From: Anodontia alba
Taxonomy: Eukaryota; Mollusca; Bivalvia; Lucinida; Lucinidae
DNA: 64,000 nt
Assembly: GCA_964016985.1 (NCBI GenBank)
Contig: OZ024823.1
Span: forward strand, 62,144,514 to 62,208,513
Direction: 5' to 3'
The translations under genes and the position numbers were made by a program. Position 1 is the first letter of the stretch. Each line of letters opens with the position of its first letter. This document shows positions 32,685 to 44,151 of this stretch, in pieces. The notes below the pieces were generated by a model that did no database searches, was not told the DNA's origin, and worked only from the letters and a program-made list of their open reading frames with translations.

Positions 32685-35600
32685 AACAAGAGGGCCATGA
32701 TTGCCATGTAAAGCTCACTTGAGCATCATAGCACTTAGAGAACGTGATCAAGGCAAACATTCTGACCGAGATTCATGATGATTGTATTAACAAGTAAGAC
32801 AATGTAGCATGCCTAATGGACCGTAACATATAGATCAAGGTCAAATGTGAATAACTGCACTCAAGAGGCCATGCTAAGATGTATGCATGTACTAAGTATC
32901 ACTGGCTGTAAGATCAATAATTACTGAGAAACTGACCTAAATGCAAACTATTTAGCAAAGAAAGTAGACCGTGGAATATAGGTCAAGGTAAAGTATAGAT
33001 GACTGCATTCAAGAGGCCATGCTAAGATGCAAGTATAACTGCTTTATGACCACAAGTTACTGAGGAATAAACCGAAACGAAAAAAATTAATAGTCACTGG
33101 ACAGTGAAATATAGGTCATAAGTGATCAAGGTTCTAACTTGACCTATAAATCATCAAGACGATTATTTTGAGCTAGATTTATATTGATCTGACCTGCCTA
33201 GGACCCTTTGGTATCAGAGAAGATTTTTCTTTATGTTTTAGCTATATAGCACTATATTGATAAATAACCCCCATAGGCAATTTGGACCCCAGGGGCATGA
33301 TTAATAGGATTTATGTAGGAGACTACTAAACATCGCTACATACTAAATATGTTAGCTCTGGGTCTCAGAGAAGAAGATGTTTTAAGTTTTTTCCATTATA
33401 AATCTATGGCAGCTTATGACCCCAGGCCGTGGCCAATTAGGACCCAAGGGGCATAGTTGGCAGGACTTATGTAGGAGACAACTAAACATTGCTACAAACT
33501 AAATGTGTTAGCTCTGGGCCCCATGGCTCCAGAGAAGAAGATTTTTGAAGGTTCTTTAGCTATATAATTCTATACAAATTAATGACCCCATGGGGCGGGG
33601 CCAGTTTGGCCCCTAGGGGCTTGATTTGCAGGATTTTTGTGGGAGACCACTAAACATTTCTACATACTAAAAATATAAGCTGTAGGTCTGATGTTTTCAG
33701 AGAAAAAAAGTTTTTTTTAAAGTTTTCCCATTATAAGTCTATGGGAGCTAAAGACCCTCAATGCGTGACCAATTTAGACCCCAGGGGCATGGTTGGCAGG
33801 ATATATGTAGGGGACTACTAAACGTTGCTACATACTAAACATGTAAGCTGTGGGTCTCATGGTTTCACAGAAGACTTTTTAAAGTTTTTTCTCACTAGTA
33901 ACCCTCGTGACATGGCCAATTTTGACCCCAGGGGCATGGTTGGCAAGATTTCTGTAGAAACCACTAATCATTGCTACATTATAAATCTATTAGCTCTGAG
34001 CCTCATGGTTTCAGAGAAGAGGATTTGTGAAAGTTCTTAGCTATAAAGCTCTCTCTGTATATAAATATGACACTTGGGTGCGGTCAGTTTGAACCCCAGG
34101 AGCTTGATTGGCAGGATTTATGTAGGGGACCATAAACATTGCTACATACTTAATATATATAAGCTGTGGGCTTTATGGTATCAGAGAAAATGATTTTTTA
34201 AGTTTTTCCCGGAGCTAAAGACCCCGGGGCGTAGCCAATTTAGATACGAGGGGCATGGTTGGCAGGATTTATGTAGAAGACAACTAAACCTGGCTACATA
34301 TCAAATCTGATAATCTTGGCCTTATGGTTTCAGAGAAAAAGAGTTTTGAAGATTCTTTAGCTATATAGCTCTATATATCACCCCTGGGGTGTGGCCAGTG
34401 TAGCCCCAAGGGGTTTGTTTGGCAGTATTTATGTAGAGGGACCGCTAAACATTGCTACAACTAAATATATAAGCTGTGGGCCGCATTGTTTCACAGAAGA
34501 AGTTTTTCCCACTATAAGTCTATGGGAGCAAATGACCCCCGGGGCGTTGCCAATTTGGATCCCAGGGTCATGGTTGGCAGGATTTATGTAGGAGACCGCT
34601 TATTATTGCTACATACTATACAGGTTAGCTCTGGGCATCAAGATTTTTGAAGGTTGTTTAGCTACTTAGTTCTATATAAATAAATGACTCCCTGGGGCGT
34701 GGCAAGTTTGGCAGGATTTATGTAGGGGACCACTAAACATTACTACATACTAAATATATAAGCTGAGGGCCTCAAGGTTTCATAGCCATTATAAGTCTAT
34801 GGGAACTAATGATCACCTTGGCGTGGCTAATTTGGACCACAGGGGCGTTTATTTATGTAGATCACTAGAAATAGCTACATGCTTAATCTGTTAGCTCTGA
34901 GCCTCATGGTTTCAGAGAAGAAGATGTTTTGAAGTTCTTTAGCTATATAGCTCAATATATACATATGACCACTTGGGGGTAGCAAGTTTTGACCCTAGCA
35001 GCTTGATTGGCAGGATTTATGTAGGGGAACTAAACATTGCTACATACTTTATATATACGTAAACTGTGGGCCTATTGCTTTCAGAGAAGTAAGTTTTTAA
35101 AATTTTTCTATTATAAGTCTATGGTAGCTAATGACCCCCGGGGCGTGGCCAATTTAGACCCCAGGGTCATGGTTGGCCAGTATGGCCCCAAGGTATATAG
35201 CTCTATATAAACATAGCATCCCTTGGGGTGTGGCCTGGGGACCCCAAGGGCTTGATTGGCAGGATTTACGTAGGGCACCTCTAAACAGTGCTACATTCTA
35301 AATATATAAGCTGTGGGCCTGATGGTTCCAGAGCAGAAGATTTTTGAAGTTTTTGTTTTCCATTATAAGTTCATCGGAGCTAATGGCCCCAGGGATGTGG
35401 CCAATTCAGACCCTTGTGGGGGGGGGTGGGGGGGCGGGGAGGTGCTTGATTGGAAGGATTTATGTAGGGCAGTACTAAAAATTGCTACATACTAAATATA
35501 TAAGCTGTGGGCCTCATGGTTTCAGAGAAGAAGCTTTTTAAAGTTTTTCCCATTTTAAGTCTGTGGGAGCTATATAAAGGCATGGTGGTCATCTTGATTT

Positions 35601-35778
35601 ACGGACCGTGACCGTTTGTACAAATTTTCAATCCCCCTTTAACATGAGGCTCGATATGAAGTTTGAAGAAATTTGGCCAGGGGTTTCTGAGGAGAAGTCG
35701 TTTAAAGGTCTGAACGGACGGACGGCGGACGACGGACAGGGAGTGATCCCAATAGCCTTCTGCTCAGGTGCGCTAAAA
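32685..35778 (+). mobile_element. Helitron-like element with ~14 tandem monomers of ~160 bp
   Basis: The start is AACAAGAGGGCCATGATTGC and CTCACTTGAGCATCA. The middle (about 33180-35560) is an array in which GGCAGGATTTATGTAGG, GCTACATACTAAAT and TCATGGTTTCAGAGAAGA recur every ~157-170 bp. Between about 33940 and 35020 two monomer types alternate: one reads TATAAGCTGTGGGCC, the other GTTAGCTCTGGGCC. The end is GACGGACGGCGGACGACGG, an imperfect palindrome TGCTCAGGTGCGC, and CTAAAA at 35773-35778. The same end layout occurs at 12347 and, inverted, at 37669. It is inferred to be a non-autonomous Helitron-like unit; no protein is encoded. Confidence 0.6.
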
Positions 35779-35899
35779 TCGAAAATTTCCCTTGTAAAAA
35801 TTGCTACAAATTATACGAAAGTCGATAGAGTATGTCGCCAGCATGTAGATTTACCACAAGTTCTACTTGTTCAGAATTTCTGAAAATTTCAAAATGTTG

Positions 35900-36120
35900 T
35901 TATATAGCATCATTTAAAGTCGTTGAAGAAAAACACATTAAATACTCAATATAGTTTGTCCTAAAATCCAGTTCATTAGCAACAGCAGTTGCATAGGTCA
36001 AACCCAGTTTTGGTCGTAAAAGTAATTTAAATATTTGAACCCCCCCCCAAAAAAAAAAAACCAAAAAAAACAAAAAAAAAAACAAAAAAAAAAAAACAAA
36101 AAAAACCAAAAAACCCAAAA
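35900..36120. repeat. C run followed by A-rich tract
   Basis: About ten C near 36039-36049, then A interrupted by CC or C to 36118. The Phe-rich minus-strand and Lys-rich plus-strand frames here are artefacts. Confidence 0.85.
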
Positions 36121-36241
36121 AACATCAAATAGACAAAATTACAAATGTTGTCAACCACAAATCAGTTTTTTTTTTTCATTTAGAATAAAACAGCCAAAAA
36201 CGTCTTTTCGAAAGATGTCGAAAGTACAATGTGCCGCGTTT

Positions 36242-36475
36242 CATCACAGAAACACTCATATATAATTTTGACCCCCTGAAACCCCACTTTTATTTAGTAA
36301 AACTGGGGTTTACAGGGGTATATATTATTTTTCTTATTTCTGCTCAAAACATAGATTGTGGGTACTCGTTAGAGGGTATTTTGAGCAGAAGTATGAAAAA
36401 AATGTTTTATCTGAAAATTTTCATTTCTTGGTTGTAAAATTATCAGTATATTCGAATAGGCGTGTTTTCGTGATG
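36242..36475. repeat. H1 hairpin element, copy 2 (core palindrome half deleted)
   Basis: Inverted relative to copy 1: CAGAAACACTCATATATAAT at the left and GAATAGGCGTGTTTTCGTGA at the right. GTGGGTACTCGTTAGAGGGT runs straight into TTTGAGCAGAAGTATG. One arm and the centre of the GCCTCGCCGAGGC palindrome are therefore missing. Confidence 0.7.
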
Positions 36476-36559
36476 GTTTCGAAAAGGACATGTAGCATAT
36501 GCACTGCAAAGGTTCAGCCTGCGCATCCTCGCAAGAACCTACACTATTCGCTCACGTAA

Positions 36560-37030
36560 GCGATAGGACAAGGGAAAACTTCAACCGCAAAGAACCGGAC
36601 ATCTAGCCAATTAAAGGTACCTTAAAATATGCACTGATAATTTCATTTAATGAAAAGTCGGAATAGCCTTTGTTGCGCGACGCGGCTTGAAGCAGTTTGG
36701 GATATTTCAGTGGAGCTGTAATTATACAGGGATAGGATAGGAAAATTTGGTTGTCACATGCTTCAGTCGAATTTCAATGGCTCAAACATATTTGGGACAA
36801 TGGAAATTGGTTCTAGATTTAGGTAGTATGAACTACTGGAAGTCAGTATTCAAATGGGGGATTATTTACGGATGTCGTTTCGATCTTGTATAAAATAATG
36901 ATATGGTCAGTGTACTGATTGGACTCGCCATATCGTGGCGATTCTAATGAGAACATACAATATGCATTTTCATGAAAACATAAGAAAATTTTCCCTCAAA
37001 TATCTCTAAGCATTTGTTTTCTTGAATATT
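36560..37030. other. Mostly unrecognised; H1-core-like hairpin near 36910
   Basis: GACTCGCCATATCGTGGCGA and TTCTAATGAGAACATACAAT near 36917-36962 resemble the H1 core. Nothing else was recognised. Confidence 0.4.
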
Positions 37031-37037
37031 TTATCAG

Positions 37038-37132
37038 GAATCAAAAACGAGTTCGAATCAGACACGGAAAACGAGCCATTTGTGTTCGAGTCATTAAAGT
37101 TTAATTGTACATCGGCAAACCAACGCTTTAAG
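37038..37132 (+). CDS. Candidate internal exon, family not recognised
   Basis: A T-rich tract ending TTTTATCAG|GA precedes 95 bases that are open in one frame, followed by a strong donor AAG|GTAAGT. Read in that frame (two leading bases complete a codon from an upstream exon, phase 1 in, phase 0 out), it encodes IKNEFESDTENEPFVFESLK and FNCTSANQRFK. The other two forward frames contain stops. Composition is much more protein-like than the surrounding repeats. Another acceptor-like TGCTTACAG|GAAACC lies 72 bp after the donor, but that reading reaches a stop after two codons. No partner exons were identified. I do not recognise the domain. Confidence 0.35.
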
Positions 37133-37204
37133 GTAAGTCTTTAACACAACTACCTTTGTTAATTCGACAACAAGTCTAATCTCGTTGTAATCTTCTGCTT
37201 ACAG

Positions 37205-37668
37205 GAAACCTGAATACAGGAATTTATGGCCTGGAATTGTTATCAGTTCTTTTATGCTGCGCATTATTCATTTGACTTAACATTTTGGTTGTTAGCCAAG
37301 TCCAATTTCCATTTCTGTGATAAAATAACAGTAAATTCATCGAGTCAATATTTATTCGACCTTCATTCTAAGCCTTCTATGTCGTTACTGAACGAAAATG
37401 TAAGACTTTTTCTGTCACTGACAACATAGAAGATTTAAGCTAAAAACCCATTTGCGTGGATAAAGGGACGACATGCGACCAAGACAATGTCATATTATAT
37501 CTACACAACCGCTTATGAAAATATATTTCAGTTCTATCTCAACTTCCTATGTATTAGTATCAAAAGACTCATATGTGATACAAAACTATAGTCCGATTGA
37601 AGGTATTAATTTACACAAACTAGGAGCTGTATCTCTATTTGAAAACAAAGTAATGATTGTTTCCGATA
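37205..37668. other. No recognised gene
   Basis: An open frame of 67 codons at 37226 and one of 120 codons from 37473 (running into the next repeat) show no known motif. Confidence 0.35.
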
Positions 37669-39422
37669 TTTTAGCTATTCGGAGCCGAAGGCTCAGAATG
37701 AGCTATTGTGATCACAACCCGTCTGTCGTCCTTCGTCCGTCCGTCCATCGTCCATCCACACCTTTGAACGACTTCTTCTTTGAAACCCCTGGGCCAATTT
37801 TCTCTACGTGGAGCTTTCTATCAAAGGGGAATTGAAAATATATATAAATAGTCATGGTCCGTTAAGTAAAATGGCCGCAAGCCCATATATGGTCAAAACA
37901 CTAAAAATCTTTTTCTCCAGAACCGAGAAAGCTTTGGGGCTGAATCTTGGTATATAGTATTGGAAACTCAAGATCTACCAAGTTTGTTCAAATGATGTCC
38001 CTAGGTTAATATTTGACTTTACGGCAAATTTGCGTCCCTATGCGTTTGTATGAGGAAAATATTTAAGATCGCTTACAGGGGAAATTTTGTACCCTGGGGC
38101 TATCTGTCCTTGCCTCTGGACTATATACGTGTATAAATTGCGTTAAACGCCTTCTTTTTTTAAACAACTTGACCGATTTTCACCAGATTTTACATGGTGC
38201 TATCTGTCAAAGGGGTTTAGACAATTTGTTCAAATGGTTTTGCACCACTGAACAAGATGGCCACCATGCCAGTATATGATAAAAACTCTTACATGTAAAA
38301 CTCTTCTTCTCCAGAAGCAAGAACACTTTTAGGTTGATTCTTGGTATATAGCATCGGGCTATATACATGTATAAAACCGTGTAATCTTTAAACGTCTTCT
38401 TCTCTGAAACAGCGGAGCTAATTTTCACCTGATTTCACATGGGGCCTTCTGTCGAAGGGATATTGACAATTCGTTCAATGGTATATTTCATTTCCTTTGG
38501 GACCATTGGGCTCATTGTGGTGTATTTGAAAATGGAGTTCTGTTCATGTATACGCCAAAGGGCATAAGCAGTGTTGCAAACTTCATTACTGTTTATGAAG
38601 AGTCTCAATAAAACCTAGACTCCCATTTTCTAGTCCGTAGTGTGTTCTTTGTTTCCAAAGGCAATTTTATTGATGTTTATTTTACACCATTGAGCAAGAT
38701 GTCCGCCATGGCCATACTTGGTAAAAAACACACTTAAAAATCTTCTCCAGAACCAAGAAAGCTTTGAGGTTGATTCTTTATATATATAGCATTGGGGACT
38801 CATGGTCTACCAAATCTGTTAAGATGATGATTCTAAGAGTTTGACCTTTTTACGGCAAGATCAAATTCGCATCCCCATATAAAATGTTGAAAATCATTTT
38901 TTCACTATATATTAAAGGCTAATAACTGAAACTTACAATGTATGGTTAAAGTAATAAAACATATAGATACAATTAAAATTGTATCCCCTGGATGTTATCT
39001 GTTTTTGCCCTTGGGCTATATACATGTATAAAATCGTGTAATCCTTAAAAGTCTTCTTCTCTGAAACCACTTGACCACTTTTCACAAGAGGTTCCAAGGG
39101 ACCTTCTGTTAGTTTGTTCAAATGGTTCCGCACTGTTGAACAAATGGCCGCCATTTCCATATATATTTAACACTCAAAAATCGTCTTCTCCAGTACCAAG
39201 AAAACTTTGAGGCTGAATCTTAGTATATACCATTGGGTACGCAAGGCCTACCAGATTAGTTCAGATGATGATCCTAGGATGATGACTTTTGACCTTTTCT
39301 ACAGCACGGTCAAACTGTCCTAGTTGCTATGGCAATACTGGAAAAATGGTGCATTCCGTTTGAAGATATGCAATGGCTGCTTTACTCATATGAGCGAATC
39401 GTGGCACTTGGGCCACTTGTTT
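37669..39422 (-). mobile_element. Helitron-like element with ~0.4-kb tandem units, inverted
   Basis: Read on the minus strand, it starts near 39422 with ACAAGTGGCCCAAGTGCCAC (compare ACAAGAGGGCCATGATTGCC at 32686). It ends near 37669 with GGACGGACGAAGGACGACAG, a small stem GAGCCTTCGGCTC and CTAAAA. Internal landmarks (plus strand) ATGGCCGCAAGCCCATATAT, TTCTCCAGAACCGAGAAAGC and TTGATTCTTGGTATATAGCA recur near 37870, 38260, 38700 and 39140. No coding was seen. Confidence 0.6.
38560..38665 (+). repeat. Diverged relative of the 39.6-kb duplicated unit
   Basis: GAGTCTCAATAAAACCTAGA and GTGTGTTCTTTGTTTCCAAA correspond to CAGACTCAATAAACCTAACT and TGTAGTTCTTGTTTCCACG in the 39580-40385 repeat. It lies inside the Helitron-like element. 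Confidence 0.45.
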
Positions 39423-39579
39423 GTTTTATTATACTTATTGACTAGTTCCAAGTAACAAAAATATCATTGTATGACGCCATCAACATTATACTATACAGTA
39501 TGGTATATATAGGACTTTATTCGAAAATTATTAAAAAAACAACAACAAAAAAACCCCCAAAAACCCCCCAAAAAAACAA

Positions 39580-40385
39580 GCGTCCAAAAAGACTACATCG
39601 TTCGGGAGCAGGTAAAATACTTTGGCGATTGTCTGGAAATTGTGAAGAAATAAAGGTATGTATCATTAGGTTCATTTGGATTTATTGGAAACTAGAATAT
39701 CACTCAACCATGAACTAGGAGACCTGAGTAATATTGTACTTAATGTCACTATCCGTGAACAGACTCAATAAACCTAACTGCCACTTTCTTTGATTTGCTG
39801 TAGTTCTTGTTTCCACGGACCTCTCTTTCAAAAACTTCTGAGGAACAGGCATTTACATTTCGCATGAATCGTCTCCAAAAATCCATATGACAATTCAAAC
39901 TCTAGCCAATAAATAAATAAATGAATAAATAAATAATAAAAAAAAAAAAAAAAAAAAAAAAAGCAACAAAAAAAAAACAAAAAACAAAAAAAAAAAACAT
40001 AAAAAAACAGGCGTCCAAAAAGACTACATCGTTCGGGAGCAGGTAAAATACGAGTACTTTGGCGATTGTCTGGAAATTGTGAAGAAATAAAGGTATGTAT
40101 CATTAGGTTCATTTGGATTTACTGGAAACTAGAATATCACTCAACCATGAACTAGGAGACCTGAGTAATATTGTACTTAATGTCACTATCCATGAACAGA
40201 CTCAATAAACCTAACTGCCACTTTCTTTGATTTGCTGTAGTTCTTGTTTCCACGAACCTCTCTTTCAAAAAACTTCTGAGGAACAGGCATTTACATTTCG
40301 CATGAATCGTCTCCAAAAATCCATATGACAATTCAAACTCTAGCCAATAAATAAATAAATGAATAAATAAATAAAAAAAAGCAAC
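39580..40385 (+). repeat. ~430-bp direct tandem duplication
   Basis: The unit from GCGTCCAAAAAGACTACATC to GCCAATAAATAAATAAATGA occurs at 39580-39935 and again at 40010-40370, nearly identical apart from a GAGTAC insertion and a few substitutions. The copies are joined by A-rich sequence. Divergent relatives lie at 38560 and 47245. No coding potential was seen. Confidence 0.9.
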
Positions 40386-40650
40386 AAAAAAAAAACAACA
40401 ACAAAAAAAACAAAAAAACAAAAAAGAAAACAAAAAAAAACTAAAACAAAACAAAACAAAAAAAACAAACAAAAAAACAACAACAAAAAACACAAAAACA
40501 AACAAACAAAAAAAACAACAAAAAAACAACAAACAAACAAACAAAAACAAACAAACAAACAAACAAACAAAAATAAAACAACAACAACAAAAAAAAAACA
40601 AAAACAAAAAAAAACAAAAAAAAAAACAAAAAAAAACAAACAAAAAAACA
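40373..40650. repeat. Long A/C-only low-complexity tract
   Basis: About 275 bp composed almost only of A and C (CAAA, CAACAA and CAAACAAA motifs). Minus-strand open frames of up to 168 codons rich in Phe, Cys, Val and Leu are artefacts of this tract. Confidence 0.95.
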
Positions 40651-40679
40651 TTGAACATACGAACAATATCATAAATTAG

Positions 40680-41630
40680 AATTATATTGAATATTATTAT
40701 TTAAAGTCGTCGTTTACGGTTACGGAGTTAACCAGACATATAGTCTATTGGATAGGACCAGTCTGCACATCTACGCACGCTTTGTAATGTCTCGAATATA
40801 ATAGTACACTCTACAAACGGTGTCCTGTTTAGGCAAACAGTAAGGATCCAAAGGTTGTTCGAGAAACCCTGTTGGTCACATCTGAAACAAGTTACGATTT
40901 CCAACAGTGGCCTTGACCTGTAGGAGACTTGGAGTACGCATCATTCCAAGGTAGATGAAGCCAATAATATGTAATTGCAATTGTGTGCCTGTTTGTTGGA
41001 AACCAAGCAGCATCGAAAACTGGAGTTTTAAAATGTATTGTTGATTAAAATGTGATTTGCTTCACCACAGGAAAGACGTGTTGGAGGGTGTGATAACAGT
41101 AAAACCTCGATCGAACTGCATGGGCTTCCTTAAGGGTTGATACCGACCGCAATTTAATTTGCTATAACCTTACTTTTTGTTGTCTGAAAATAGTATTTCC
41201 AAATGAAAATAAGCTGTCCCTAGTTTGCTATTAAATGCTTCTGCGGACTGTGCAATAAAGTATTATAGTAGAAAATATTGTCTAAATACGTAGTTTTTCT
41301 AACAAGGCTACATAGCCAAGTTAGGTCAAAGGAGGTAATGATCTTATCCATTAAATAATGATTATAATCTCTTTACTTTAAAATTTGTAGTATACCTGTA
41401 TTTTCTATGTATTTTTATGATAAGCATACATATTTCTTTCACAATGAGAGTACATATTCTTCAGAACCTCAGTGAGAGCATAATTTTTTTTCGTGAAACT
41501 TTCTACGACAATATAATTATCGAAACAACATTCTGGGAAAATCAGTTTTAAACAAAGGTAAAGCTCTTGTGATTTTCATTACATTTAAAGGAGCTCCGGT
41601 ATCATCCTTTTATGGGGAAACACTTGTTAT
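40680..41630. other. No recognised gene; short H6/H3 remnants
   Basis: AGTCTGCACATCTACGCACG near 40770 and GGCAAACAGTAAGGATCCAA near 40834 look like palindrome-family remnants. The rest is unassigned. Confidence 0.4.
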
Positions 41631-41639
41631 ATTTCCGCT

Positions 41640-41830
41640 GTTTTTTATCACAAGGGAGATATTTTTGTGACTTTCTGGTGGTTTTCCTTTATACCAAGAC
41701 CCTTCTCAATAGGGCTTTTCTCTAAAAGGAAATAACTTGCTCTGAAGGGAGCAAGCTCTTTCCTTTTAGAATATACCTTTTTATGGTAGACCACATTTGT
41801 TAGAAGGATGTTGCAACAATTTGAAGAAAG
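41640..41830. repeat. H5 repeat
   Basis: CACAAGGGAGATATTTTTGT, GACCCTTCTCAATAGGGCTT and AAAGGAAATAACTTGCTCTG are followed by the inverted GAGCAAGCTCTTTCCTTTTA. Confidence 0.6.
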
Positions 41831-42215
41831 TTGCCTCTCCAGAAATGTTTGCAAGTATAACCTTGTAAATTGAATATGATTATAACATATGCTATCTTAA
41901 CAGACTGCATAAATGCACTAGCCGATCTGACATTGCAAAATCTGCACACTACCGAATATCCCTTTCCTCCTGTGACCGACAATAAAGCATAGTAGCAACA
42001 ATTCCAGCTCATTAAAATGTTAATTAAATCAGTCACTTTTAAACTGCTTAATCTTCTTCCATTTTTTTTTCGTTTTGCCATATGAATTATTCATTAACCC
42101 ATTTATGCCGAGTGCACACCTCTGCCATCACTCTTTCGACCGGGCCATCTCCAATAGAAGAGGTGCCTGGTAAATTTTAGTATCATTATGTTTTATTGAA
42201 AATCCTGTACTAAAT

Positions 42216-42497
42216 GCATTACGAAAACACGCCTATTCAAATATATTACAAATTTCACCACCAAAAACTGAAAGTTTTCAGATTAATATTCTGTTATGTT
42301 TCATATTTCTGCTCAAAAACATAAATTGTAGGTACTCGGGCTCAACCGTCTCGCCAAGGCGGTTCTAATGAGTACCCACAATCTATGTTTTAGAACAGAA
42401 ATAAGAAAAATAATCTATACCCCTGTAAACCCCAGTTTTACTATATAAAAGTCAGGTTTAAGGGGGTCAAAATCATATAGGTATGTTTTCGTGATGC
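42216..42497. repeat. H1 hairpin element, copy 3
   Basis: Left end GCATTACGAAAACACGCCT, right end GGTATGTTTTCGTGATGC. The core CAACCGTCTCGCCAAGGCGG and TTCTAATGAGTACCCACAAT is an imperfect palindrome. The CCCCAGTTTTACTATATAAA segment lies on the right as in copy 1. Confidence 0.75.
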
Positions 42498-42572
42498 AAA
42501 CAGTGTAGACTTTGATCAGACGCCACAGGACGCGGTGTCTGATCAGGGTCAACACTGTTTGTCAATGTCCCT
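42495..42572. repeat. H3 palindromic repeat abutting H1
   Basis: GCAAACAGTGTAGACTTTGA and GGTCAACACTGTTTGTCAAT flank CAGACGCC...GGTGTCTGATC. It starts at the last bases of the H1 element. Confidence 0.65.
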
Positions 42573-42854
42573 ATTTTGGGTCGCCAGGCACAAATGGGTT
42601 AAATATATGACACGCTTTAGAGAAAACCTGGAGATGAGCTGCGTAATCTGTGTATCTGCGCAATCTGGTCAAGGTTATCACCTGGCTTGTGAACTCGCGC
42701 CTAGAATAGCTACACATCTAAAGCACCTTAGGCTGAAAGCTTTTCCCTCACGTCCCTCGGAACATGAATATCTTGTCAAATTGCGCCTACCATTAAGTGT
42801 AGATCACCTTTGAAATAGGAGGTAAATTCTTCCTAGTTAGATTGTTCTGTGGTT

Positions 42855-42975
42855 TTATTATTATTATTATTATTATTATTTTGCCTTTTGAAACAAAAAA
42901 ACAAAACAAAAAAAACAAAAAAAAACAAAAAAAAACAACAAAAAAAAAAAACAAAAAACAAAAACAAAACAACCT
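42855..42975. repeat. (TTA)n microsatellite plus A/C tract
   Basis: Eight or nine TTA units near 42856-42880, followed by an A-rich tract with single C interruptions. Confidence 0.9.
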
Positions 42976-43193
42976 ACTGTTCTGTTTTGGCAAAATCGCA
43001 GACCTGTAGTATTTATAATTAGACGTTTAGCCGTAAAAATGGTCAAAATTGGAACATATCGGCATTAGTTTAAAGTTCAGCCGCGTATGCTATCAATGCA
43101 CTTAATGAATAGCCAGAGGACGTTGAACTGCACAAGTCTGTTTAAACTTTTTCTTACTGGGTACTTTAATAACGACTTAGATTAAATTGCTTC

Positions 43194-43196
<3 letters not shown>

Positions 43197-43258
<62 letters not shown>
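43197..43258. repeat. (TC)n microsatellite
   Basis: About 31 uninterrupted TC units, purine-pyrimidine strand asymmetric. Confidence 0.95.
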
Positions 43259-43263
<5 letters not shown>

Positions 43264-43340
43264 TATATATACATGTATATACCTGCATGTTTTATTTTGA
43301 ATTATACAAAAAGAACCCAAAAACAATTGTTATCCTGATT

Positions 43341-43345
<5 letters not shown>

Positions 43346-43377
<32 letters not shown>

Positions 43378-43410
43378 ACAAAAAAAAAAAAAAGAAAAAA
43401 AAAGAAAACA
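43346..43410. repeat. Poly-A tract
   Basis: About 30 A, then A interrupted by CACA and G. Confidence 0.9.
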
Positions 43411-43814
43411 GTCAGAAATATATGCTTAACTATGCAAATTTAGTGTGACAGACGCGCATTTCTGAATTTATCTTCCTCAGTGTCGCTAAACTCCGAAACT
43501 TTGGAAAACAAAACAGGTGATAGGCAAGACTCGGCAAGCGAAGCACATCCCCAGATATTAATATTCCCTATTTGTTTTCTTTCTCTGTGGCTTCTTATTC
43601 TTAGAGACTCTTATCATACTACCATAACATATAGTAAAATTACTCACTGCAATGATATACAGGAATTTCTATAAGCCATGACGATAATAAAAACTAACCA
43701 CACACGCTTTCAATTGAAAATGGACCTCTCCAGAGTTGAGGTAGAAGATTCTTTTCGGCATAAATAAGTTAATTCTTTGCGGAAGATACAAGAAGCGAGA
43801 AACAAACACAATCT

Positions 43815-43950
43815 TAAGGGGACATGGTACATATGGTAGAATATTCGCCATTTTTTAAAAGGGAGACAACTTTTGTGACTTCATCCGAAAAAGGCGTTAA
43901 CCCTAAAAGGAAAGCATTTGCTCCCTTTTAAAGTAGACCGCTTTTCAGAA
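43815..43950. repeat. H5 repeat, partial
   Basis: TAAAAGGGAGACAACTTTTG, TAACCCTAAAAGGAAAGCAT and TTGCTCCCTTTTAAAGTAGA match the H5 family. Confidence 0.55.
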
Positions 43951-43998
43951 GAATCAAAATAATTTGATAAAATTAGCCACACTCCTCCCCCAACCCCA

Positions 43999-44012
43999 CA
44001 TGCCACCACACC

Positions 44013-44042
<30 letters not shown>
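43999..44042. repeat. Poly-C run with (CA)n
   Basis: About 19 C followed by CACACACACA. Confidence 0.9.
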
Positions 44043-44043
<1 letters not shown>

Positions 44044-44151
44044 CGTCCCACGAAATTGTGTCCATTCCCCTCAAAGAATAAGCTAAGTTTACGTAGCCAG
44101 ATGTATGGTCGGTTCATGAAAAATTCTCTAGAAAAAATAGGACATTGCAGA

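Noticed and set aside
40152..40672. Minus-strand open frames of 60-168 codons rich in Phe, Cys, Leu and Val
   Set aside because: They are translations of an A/C-only tract on the opposite strand and have no protein character.
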